Shown in pieces: positions 14,962 to 21,716 of a stretch of 44,598 nt of DNA (the first letter of the stretch is position 1; every line of letters starts with the position of its first letter). The notes beneath the pieces are model-generated. The model made no database searches. It worked only from the letters and a program-made list of their open reading frames with translations, and was not told the origin of the DNA. The DNA comes from Phycisphaerales bacterium (GTDB lineage Bacteria > Planctomycetota > Phycisphaerae > Sedimentisphaerales > Anaerobacaceae). The position numbers and the translations under genes are program-made. The stretch covers positions 3,986,197 through 4,030,794 of the forward strand of contig CP070675.1 of the NCBI GenBank assembly GCA_020352215.1, given 5' to 3'.

Positions 14962-16404
14962 ATGAGTAAGAGCAAGTTTGTTCGGCCCGGCTGTTTGTAT
15001 TGTGTGCTGCTCACAGTGATACTCGGCTGTTTGCAACCGTTTGAAGTTGAAGCCCGGTCGACAGACAATGATGTCGTCGTGGTCAAGGATGTACCACACG
15101 TCCGGCAGAAGCCCGATTTTTGTGGCGAGGCGTGCATCGTTATGTATCTGCAGAAACTCGGCCATGATGTCTGCCAGGATGCTATCTTCGACCTCTCTGG
15201 GGTAGACCCGGCCCTTGGACGCGGATGTGTTACGCGCGATATGGTGCGGGTCCTGAGGCGCATCGGCTTTGGGCCTGGGGCGGTCTGGCACAAGATTGAC
15301 CCCCGCAAATCCAAACATGCGTTGGAAATCCAATGGAACAGCCTTCTCTTGGACCTGCAGAATGGCACGCCTTCGATCGTATGCATGCGTTACGGCTCTC
15401 AGCCTGGGGCCCCGGAGCACTTTCGTTTGGTGCTGGGATACGATCGGAAAGCTGATGAGGTGATCTACCACGAGCCGGCCGAAGACAACGGTGCGTACCG
15501 CCGCATGAAACGCGCCGAGTTCCTTGACCTCTGGCCGCTCAAATACAAGCAAGATGAGTGGCTGGTCATCTGGATGCCTTTAAGCGTGGGACGTATCTCT
15601 CTCTCCAAGTCTGGTGGCGACTTGACCGATGCCGACTATGCTCAGCACATCATGAAAGTCAAGAGAATCGCCCCGGCCGGTTTCACCATTGTCCTGGAAC
15701 CTCCCTTTGTTGTGGTCGGCGACGAAAAGCCGAGTGTCGTCCGCTCCCGTGCCGAGCGCACCGTGAAGTGGTTTGTTGATCACATCCGCAAGTTGTACTT
15801 CGAGAAGGCCCCGCCCAAAGTCTATAGTATCTGGCTGTTCAAGGACAACGAGAGCTATCGCAGATATGCCAAAGAGCTATTCAATGATGAGCCGGACACA
15901 CCCTTCGGCTACTGTTCCGACAGCAATCAGGCGCTGATAATGAATATTGCCACCGGTGGAGGTACGCTCTGTCATGAGATCGTGCATGCGTTCACTACCT
16001 CGAATTTCCCTCAGTGCCCGGCCTGGTTCAATGAAGGGTTGGCCTCCCTCTACGAGCAATGCGGTCCGAGAGCTGGTCGTGTCGTGGGACTCACTAATTG
16101 GCGGCTGGCGGGTTTGAAGACAGAAATTCGCGCCGGCACCCTACCTTCGTTCAAGACCTTGCTTGGCACAACCACTTACCGATTCTACAACATGCGACGA
16201 GGCAACAACTATGCTCAGGCACGGTATCTATGCTACTATCTGCAGGAAAAGGGATTGCTCGTGAAGTTCTATGACACCTTCAGAAGGAATGTGAAGAACG
16301 ATCCTTCCGGGTACGAGACGCTCAAGAGCATCGTCAGCGAGGACGACATGGCTGACTTCCAGCAGCGCTGGGAGAAATGGGTACTGCGGCTGCGCTTTCC
16401 GTGA
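14962..16404 (+). CDS. exported double-protease fusion: C39-like cysteine peptidase plus HExxH metallopeptidase
   Basis: A 480-aa protein starting at ATG 14962 behind AGGAGG. The N-terminus is a signal peptide or lipoprotein signal (CVLLTVILGC, with Cys23 in a possible lipobox ILGC). Residues about 45-210 look like a peptidase C39-like domain (PF13529): VPHVRQKPDFCGEACIVMYL gives the candidate nucleophile Cys54 after the conserved Gln, HFRLVLGYD gives His153, and YHEPAEDNG supplies the third residue. Residues about 235-480 are a peptidase-MA-like zinc domain: HEIVH (His338, Glu339, His342) and Glu358 in NEGLASLYE, the gluzincin spacing. The C-terminal helices (NNYAQARYLCYYL) fit that fold. 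It probably degrades or matures envelope peptides; whether both sites are active is unknown. Confidence 0.82.
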   Translation: MSKSKFVRPGCLYCVLLTVILGCLQPFEVEARSTDNDVVVVKDVPHVRQKPDFCGEACIVMYLQKLGHDVCQDAIFDLSGVDPALGRGCVTRDMVRVLRRIGFGPGAVWHKIDPRKSKHALEIQWNSLLLDLQNGTPSIVCMRYGSQPGAPEHFRLVLGYDRKADEVIYHEPAEDNGAYRRMKRAEFLDLWPLKYKQDEWLVIWMPLSVGRISLSKSGGDLTDADYAQHIMKVKRIAPAGFTIVLEPPFVVVGDEKPSVVRSRAERTVKWFVDHIRKLYFEKAPPKVYSIWLFKDNESYRRYAKELFNDEPDTPFGYCSDSNQALIMNIATGGGTLCHEIVHAFTTSNFPQCPAWFNEGLASLYEQCGPRAGRVVGLTNWRLAGLKTEIRAGTLPSFKTLLGTTTYRFYNMRRGNNYAQARYLCYYLQEKGLLVKFYDTFRRNVKNDPSGYETLKSIVSEDDMADFQQRWEKWVLRLRFP

Positions 16405-16452
16405 CCCGGACTTGTCGCTCGCCTGCCCGCACCTGGGTTAGCAATTCAAGTC

Positions 16453-17628
16453 TCAGAGCGATTCAATTGCCGTGTCTACTTCCGGAACAATCACCATGGC
16501 TCCCATCTTTCGCGTCCCGTACGATTGCCGGTTGTAACCGATAATGATTGGCTTGCCAATCTTCACGCTGATCGCATTTGACAATATCTCATCGTTTCGT
16601 TGAAGCCCAAGCCGCTTGTCAAAGTCACGCATTTCACCGGGCACTTCAACGTCGACGCGAAGCTCTAACATACGATCTGCCTCTGTATCAAGTCGAAGCG
16701 TCAGTGTCCAGGGGCCTATGGGAGCCTCGACCTCGCCGGGAGCCGATAGATTGCCGAACCAATAGCCGACCGTCCGTATGTCGTCACCCAGGAACTTCCC
16801 AATGTGTTTCTGCATTGTTTCCGGCAATTGCGTATATTGTGCGGCTGCTATTCTGTCGGCAAATGTCTCTGCGTCATCGTCACCCCACGTCAGCTCATCG
16901 ATGTTGGATTCCGGCAACTTCTCAACCATACGCCTGAGAGCTTCGTACGAGGCGGCTCTGCCCTGAATCAGAACATCCGAGCGGGACCCCTTATCTATTT
17001 GACGAAACTCGCTTATTTCTACATCCTTCTCCGCAACGGCATCCAATAATTGCTGTGGAGGGACTTGCTCAGTTGTATCTAAACTCATTGAAAACGGCTT
17101 CATATCCTGATCCCCGGAGGGAGTCTCAAACATGTACACGCGATATACAAGGTTCTGAATGTCGCGGGCTGTCGACGCTTCAACGATGGGAACATCCATC
17201 TCGTCGATCACACTCATAACGCCTTCAATCTGCTCTTTCGTCGCATTGACGATGAGGCGATTGGAAGGTGCGTCAAAATACACTTTTACCCCGAAAAGGC
17301 TATCTATCAGATTTGCCAGGCTGTGCGCTTCAGCATACTTGAGTTCAATGATTCTCACCTCCGTTGGCGCAGAGCCGGAGCGCGCGCGCACTCCGGGTTG
17401 TGTGGTCGCCCGCGTAACATCCAGCCTCAGCGGCCTTGGTGCCTGTGGCGTGGGTGGCGCCGCTTGTGCTACAAGTTGGGGTTCCGGTTGCGGCAGATGC
17501 GGTGAATCCGATTGCTGAATTGCCGGCTCTTGTGGCTCCTGTTGCGGCGCCTCCATAACCTGTGCCGGCGAGAAACCTGAGGCCACCAATACTCCTAAAA
17601 CGGCAATAATTGATGTTCTGATCTTCAT
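16453..17628 (-). CDS. secreted secretin-N-domain-like protein (third gene of sigma operon)
   Basis: A 391-aa exported protein with a signal peptide (TSIIAVLGVLVASGFSPAQ), then a Pro/Gln-rich linker (about 25-75). Next comes one module resembling the NolW/secretin N-domain repeat of GspD/PilQ proteins (IIELKYAEAHSLANLIDSLF, YFDAPSNRLIVNATKEQIEG, VIDEMDVP; about 92-150). The rest (150-391) is a mixed alpha/beta region of unknown family. No C-terminal secretin barrel is present, so it cannot form a pore itself. AAAGGAG precedes the ATG. It lies 18 bases behind the membrane anti-sigma gene and is surely in that operon, suggesting a periplasmic sensor or scaffold role. Function is inferred from context only. 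Confidence 0.75.
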   Translation of the reverse strand: MKIRTSIIAVLGVLVASGFSPAQVMEAPQQEPQEPAIQQSDSPHLPQPEPQLVAQAAPPTPQAPRPLRLDVTRATTQPGVRARSGSAPTEVRIIELKYAEAHSLANLIDSLFGVKVYFDAPSNRLIVNATKEQIEGVMSVIDEMDVPIVEASTARDIQNLVYRVYMFETPSGDQDMKPFSMSLDTTEQVPPQQLLDAVAEKDVEISEFRQIDKGSRSDVLIQGRAASYEALRRMVEKLPESNIDELTWGDDDAETFADRIAAAQYTQLPETMQKHIGKFLGDDIRTVGYWFGNLSAPGEVEAPIGPWTLTLRLDTEADRMLELRVDVEVPGEMRDFDKRLGLQRNDEILSNAISVKIGKPIIIGYNRQSYGTRKMGAMVIVPEVDTAIESL

Positions 17629-17646
17629 CGTTCGATCTCCTTTCTG

Positions 17647-18168
17647 TTATAGGTTCCATACTACATAGATTTCACCGTTGTCCAGCGTTCCGTGAAGAGT
17701 CCGTTGCGGCTGCTCGGCCTGGCCCGCCTTTTCGAGCACAACTTTCGGGTTCTCGAACCCCGAGTAAAAATCATCGATGATCTTTCCCTTATACGTCCGT
17801 GAATATCTCGTATGCTCAATTTCCAAAAGCTCATCGGCGGAGGCCGTTCCGTTAAGATCAATTGGGTCATTCATAACAATCGACATCAGAATGCATCCGA
17901 TCACAATTCCGAGTGCAAATGTCAAGGCAGGCTGCCTGAAGAAATTGAGCAGTGCCAAAATCCGTGGGGATTCTTGCGTCCGGTCTTGCCACGATTGTTT
18001 GAAGATTTCGGCTTTCTGTCCGGAAGACAACTCAGGTACGGCCGCCTGATCCAGTTGCTCGAACGTCGAGAGAAAGGAATTATATTCGCTTAGCAATTCC
18101 TCCTCTGATTCGAAGCTGTCGTGAAACAACGCCTTGAATTCTTCTAATGACATACGCTGGTTCTTCAT
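17647..18168 (-). CDS. putative membrane anti-sigma factor
   Basis: A 173-aa protein, 12 bases downstream of an ECF sigma gene and 18 bases upstream of the secretin-N-like gene. It has an acidic, helical N-terminal domain (about 1-75: MSLEEFKALFHDSFESEEEL). One transmembrane helix follows at about residues 80-98 (ALTFALGIVIGCILMSIVM), then a short periplasmic tail with YSRTYKGKIIDDFYSGFEN. There is no zinc finger. The size, topology and gene order are those of an anti-sigma factor with a novel sigma-binding domain, but sequence alone does not prove the role. The periplasmic tail could contact the next gene product. Confidence 0.65.
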   Translation of the reverse strand: MKNQRMSLEEFKALFHDSFESEEELLSEYNSFLSTFEQLDQAAVPELSSGQKAEIFKQSWQDRTQESPRILALLNFFRQPALTFALGIVIGCILMSIVMNDPIDLNGTASADELLEIEHTRYSRTYKGKIIDDFYSGFENPKVVLEKAGQAEQPQRTLHGTLDNGEIYVVWNL

Positions 18169-18180
18169 AGTTGTTAGCCT

Positions 18181-18750
18181 CTAAACGTCTATCTTTCCCG
18201 TCAGTTTGGCCCGCAACGCGAGCAATGATCGACGAATATGTGTCCGCACTGCGCCTTTAGTGCAACCGAGTGTTTGGGCGATCTCAGCGATCGGCATATC
18301 CTCATAATATCGAAGGACAAATGCCGTCCGCTGGTTCACACTGATTGTTTCCAGCGCTTCACGTATGCGCCGCTGAACGAGTGCATTATCCAGTTGTCGA
18401 TCGCCCGGATTTTCATCAATCGCCGCCACTTCTGTATGAATCTCGTAACCCTTGATATGGTTTGCGTGCCTGATCCATTTGCGGTAGTAATCTATTGCCG
18501 TATTGGCCGTGACGGAATTCAACCAGGCAGCGAACGACCTGTCGCAGCGGAACCGACCAAGCTTGCGGAAGACTTTCAACCATACTTCCTGGACGCAATC
18601 CTGCACCTGCGAAGGGTCCAGAACAATCCGGTAGCAGATGCGATGGACCCTGTCGACATGCCGGTTATACAACCAAGCTGCGGCATTCCTGTCGCCTTTT
18701 TGAGCCGCCTCAATCAAAGCTTCGTCTGAAACAGGGTCTTGTCGATTCAT
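18181..18750 (-). CDS. ECF RNA polymerase sigma factor
   Basis: A 189-aa ECF sigma factor heading a three-gene minus-strand operon. Region 2 is seen in YNRHVDRVHRICYRIV, VQDCVQEVWLKVFRKLGRF and AAWLNSVTANTAIDYYRKW. Region 4 is seen in ISVNQRTAFVLRYYEDMPIA and EIAQTLGCTKGAVRTHIRRS. The opening residues (DEALIEAAQKGDRNAAAWLY) are a classic sigma70 ECF start. No Shine-Dalgarno sequence is evident in front of the ATG. The following membrane protein is the probable anti-sigma factor. This is a different family from the sigma gene at 74-640. Confidence 0.92.
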   Translation of the reverse strand: MNRQDPVSDEALIEAAQKGDRNAAAWLYNRHVDRVHRICYRIVLDPSQVQDCVQEVWLKVFRKLGRFRCDRSFAAWLNSVTANTAIDYYRKWIRHANHIKGYEIHTEVAAIDENPGDRQLDNALVQRRIREALETISVNQRTAFVLRYYEDMPIAEIAQTLGCTKGAVRTHIRRSLLALRAKLTGKIDV

Positions 18751-19170
18751 CGTTCAAATATACATACGAATGATCGAGTGAAAGTGCATACAAGAAAAAA
18801 CGGCTTTGGGGGAACTTGTCGTAGCTTTTTTTTCCAGAGCACCATCAGTATTCCCTTGCCGGATGGCAGGATCGGACTCTCGAAGTGTAACAGATACCAA
18901 CGTTACTGCCGTAGGGCAAAATGGTACTGAAACCTGTAACAACCGCTTCTGCCAGGCCCTGCCCCGAGCGTGGGCGAATGGGCGGCAATCCTGCGTAGGG
19001 TTTGCCCCACCGGCACGATCTACGAAATCCTGCGTAGTGACATATTAGGGGGGGCTGGTCAAAGGGGGAGCCTGTTTTTCGTCGGGGTAGGCGTAGGGGG
19101 AGGCTTGCCACACCGATATGATCTTGTCATCTCTGAAAGCGCCGGTTGTCGAGCGTGTATTGTTTGCGCC
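18751..19170. other. intergenic region, remnant-like
   Basis: No intact gene is present. The bases 18940-18963 repeat, with two mismatches, part of the S58 peptidase remnant (CTTCTGCCAGGCCCTGCC is identical at 11481-11498 and 18946-18963) and translate as NNRFCQALP. AATCCTGCGTAG occurs twice within 50 bases (about 18988 and 19024). The sequence is otherwise unassigned. Confidence 0.35.
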
Positions 19171-19290
19171 CTAGTCTTTGCCCACGGGCCAATCGTCTAC
19201 GAATACGGCAAGGTCCCTTTCGTCAATGATGCCGTCATTAGGATCGGATATGTCGCAGTCGGCGGCAGAAATGACAAAGGGCTGCGAGCG
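19171..19290 (-). pseudogene. dockerin-like C-terminal remnant
   Basis: The minus-strand frame reads ADCDISDPNDGIIDERDLAV, then FVDDWPVGKD and a stop at 19171. This is the calcium-loop/helix pattern of the half-dockerin ends of planctomycete secreted proteins (compare LNADGVIDFKDYAALADTWL in the 6984 gene). The frame closes at a stop near 19291, so only the tail of a lost secreted protein survives. It overlaps the terminator hairpin of the 19404 gene. Confidence 0.5.
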
Positions 19291-19307
19291 TCAGAACTCG
19301 CAGCCCT
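19278..19307 (-). terminator. hairpin terminator of the 19404 gene
   Basis: A perfect 11-bp stem AGGGCTGCGAG (19278-19288) / CTCGCAGCCCT (19297-19307) has an 8-base loop. On the minus strand it is followed by TTTGTCATTT, and it lies about 100 bases past the stop codon at 19404. Confidence 0.6.
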
Positions 19308-19403
19308 GCTGAAACTCTCTTCTGCAGATATTCTCAGAGTCTTGTGCGTCTTCGGAGCCCGTCGACAAAACCTACCCCGATGCCGATGCAACTCTCTTGC
19401 CTG

Positions 19404-21227
19404 CTATTTGGCTGGGGGCTCTTTGTTGACGTTCTTTTCGGCCATCCAGTCCGACCACATAACATGTCCATGAAGCGGTCCCCAACTTCCATCCGACCCC
19501 CGGTCACTGGCTAAATGCACGCTGTGCAGATACACCTTGCCGTCGGCCGCCTTCGCTGCTGCCTGAGCGGTCATGAACCGCGTGTTGCGGTAGCGCAGTG
19601 CGGTATGTGTCGTATCAGTCCATTCGACGACGTTCTCTTGCTTGTAATCCTCGGCCGGCAGGGTGATGCGGAGTGCCTTGCCTGTGGCGGACTTCTCCTT
19701 GATGATCTCCTCAACCTTCTGTCGTAGCTCGTCGGCGTCGTTGCCCTTGTAACGGTCCGGCAGCATGTAGGTCCGGTCGGCCCGGATGGCGCGGTTCTTC
19801 TGGTCTTGCTGCCGTATCTGCGTTAGCTTCTGCTTGAGTGTCGCCAGCTTGGCGTCATCGGGCTCGACCGTGCTGGCATAGCGTTCCAACGCCTTCTGCA
19901 GGGGCGTGACATCCCGCTCCATAACGAGGTTCGGCTTCTTGGTAACGTCACTCTGCCATCCCGTGTCCGCGGTGAGGTAATTCAGAATCCGGTCGAACTC
20001 CTTTTCGATGTCCCCCGATACGAGCGCCCGGCTCTGGCGCAGCGCTTCGGGCATCTCCTTGAACCGTTTCTGCATTTCTTCTTCGAGGTCGAGCAGTTGC
20101 GGAGTCTTGCCGTGCGGGAATTTCGCTTTCTGGTACTCGGGCCAGAGTGCCTTGGCCTCCTCCAGCAGGGCGGCGCGTTCGTTGATCTCTGTTTCGCTGA
20201 GCGTGACACCGACGACAAGATATTTCCGGCTGCCGGCGCCCACGTCGGCATACTGACGCAGCTTGTCCACCCACGGGCGGCACGACTCTTCCTGCCGGGC
20301 GCGGGCCTCGCCCTCGTTGTAGATGATCAGGCGGCCGGTCACCCGCTGTTCCAGGTACTCCAACTCTTGCGTCTTGCCGTGGGGAAACTCGGTCTTCTTA
20401 TAGGCTGCCATCAAGTCATTGGCCTTAGCGTAGGCCTTGCGACACTGCTGCTGCTCGGCCTCCGAGACGCTGTTGAACTGCGATCCCATGAGCAGGTACA
20501 TGCCGGTGTCGCTGTCAAAGAAAGGCGAGAACTTCGCAATCCATTCCTGCGATTGCGCTTGCCTCTGCCGTTTCACCTCTGCCTCAGCGGCGGCGGCCGC
20601 GGCGGCGGCCGCTTCGGCCTTGGCAAATTGCGCTCCAATGGTTGCCAGACGCTCGGTGGCGGCCTTCATCTGCGCGTTGCCCGCCGGAATGTTCTTACTG
20701 TACCGTTTCTGAATCTCCTCCATCACCTTCTTTGCCTCGGTGAGCCTGCGGCTCGCCGTCTGCAATTGACTCTTCTCCAAGGCCGTTACGACTGCACTCA
20801 AGGCGGTTTCGATTTTCTTCAGACGCGACGTCACCGAGCTCGGCAGATCCGAAGGAGGAGCCTTCTGCGGGGTCGGCGCCGGCTTGCTCTCCTCATTTTT
20901 CGCAGTGCCGCCGATCGGTCGTCCGAGCCGCTTCTCCAGTTTCTGCCCAAGCTGATCGGAACGCTTCGCAAGAGCGGGCAGCTTTGCGTGGTCCGGAGCC
21001 GCCTCCTTCAGTTGCGCCAACAGCTTACGCGCTTCGATCAATTCCTTTTCCGCCCGGCTCGGCTCAGTCACCGTCCGCCGCTGCACGCCGGATAGTGTCT
21101 TCTCGATCTGCTTAACCAGATCGTCCGGCTCCACCGCCTTCAGGGATGTCGCGCCCCAAGATAGGCCGATCATCAACGTACATGTAACTGTCAACGCGAG
21201 CCTGCTTTCATGTGTCCTGGACCACAT
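19404..21227 (-). CDS. secreted coiled-coil protein with an internal duplication
   Basis: A 607-aa exported protein of no family I recognise. The ATG at 21227 is chosen because the bases AAAAGGAGG, six bases upstream, form its ribosome-binding site; a slightly longer frame would start inside that site. The signal peptide is LALTVTCTLMIGLSWGATS. Residues about 30-230 are Ala/Lys/Glu-rich and predicted coiled coil, with an Ala-rich run near the end. Two copies of a repeat of about 85 residues follow: TGMYLLMGSQFNSVSEAEQQ ... AAYKKTEFPHGKTQELEYLE, and SRKYLVVGVTLSETEINERA ... PEYQKAKFPHGKTPQLLDLE. The C-terminus (about 500-600) has THTALRYRNTRFMTAQAAAK and a His-rich patch WGPLHGHVMW. It ends with its own terminator and seems monocistronic. 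Confidence 0.7.
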   Translation of the reverse strand: MWSRTHESRLALTVTCTLMIGLSWGATSLKAVEPDDLVKQIEKTLSGVQRRTVTEPSRAEKELIEARKLLAQLKEAAPDHAKLPALAKRSDQLGQKLEKRLGRPIGGTAKNEESKPAPTPQKAPPSDLPSSVTSRLKKIETALSAVVTALEKSQLQTASRRLTEAKKVMEEIQKRYSKNIPAGNAQMKAATERLATIGAQFAKAEAAAAAAAAAEAEVKRQRQAQSQEWIAKFSPFFDSDTGMYLLMGSQFNSVSEAEQQQCRKAYAKANDLMAAYKKTEFPHGKTQELEYLEQRVTGRLIIYNEGEARARQEESCRPWVDKLRQYADVGAGSRKYLVVGVTLSETEINERAALLEEAKALWPEYQKAKFPHGKTPQLLDLEEEMQKRFKEMPEALRQSRALVSGDIEKEFDRILNYLTADTGWQSDVTKKPNLVMERDVTPLQKALERYASTVEPDDAKLATLKQKLTQIRQQDQKNRAIRADRTYMLPDRYKGNDADELRQKVEEIIKEKSATGKALRITLPAEDYKQENVVEWTDTTHTALRYRNTRFMTAQAAAKAADGKVYLHSVHLASDRGSDGSWGPLHGHVMWSDWMAEKNVNKEPPAK

Positions 21228-21716
21228 AGTCTGCCTCCTTTTCATGTCTTGGCCAGTGGCCTGTAATTACTGCTCCGAAACGGGTCACCTTCCCGCGAGT
21301 ACCGCCCATTCTCAGGCTTGCCCTACCCCCGGCGTTCTTCTATCTGGTTCTGTATTGGCCGTCTAACGTTATGCCAGCAACCATGATTGCTGGTACAGCC
21401 GGTTTCTCGGCGAGGTATTGTACAGGAAAGCCAACATTGCTGCAAGCAATGCTCAGAGTCCTGTCAGAAAGTCTCTATCGGTGGGCACTACCTTAGGGCA
21501 TTCCCAAGGGAGGCCTATGCCACAAAAACTGTCATATCGACCGAGGCCAGACACCACCCCTTCTTATCATGTCGAGCGGAGCGAAGTGCAGTCCAGACGT
21601 CTGCCTCCGGAGTGTAGTTGCACCCTATTCGAGTGCAGGTTCCTCCACTTGGAGCCGACTTTGTCGCCTCTCTCGGTAGGGGGCGACTCAGGGCGCATCC
21701 CATTGGGCAAAAGGCG
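21228..21716. other. intergenic region with inverted and dispersed repeats
   Basis: There is no gene. CCAGCAA (21374-21380) and TTGCTGG (21387-21393) form a perfect 7-bp palindrome with a 6-base spacer upstream of the 19404 gene, a possible operator. The dispersed-repeat pair at 21531-21594 is listed separately. Confidence 0.35.
21531..21594. repeat. paired dispersed-repeat-like element
   Basis: TCATATCGACCGAGGCCAG and, 36 bases on, TCATGTCGAGCGGAGCGAAG resemble each other and the TCATTTCGA-(C/G)CGAAGCGAAG type of short interspersed element seen between genes in many environmental genomes. The comparison is from memory, not from a search. Confidence 0.35.

Noticed and set aside
20097..21095. 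332-codon plus-strand open frame rich in Leu and Arg
   Set aside because: Antisense to the coiled-coil gene 19404-21227, which has its own signal peptide, ribosome site and terminator.
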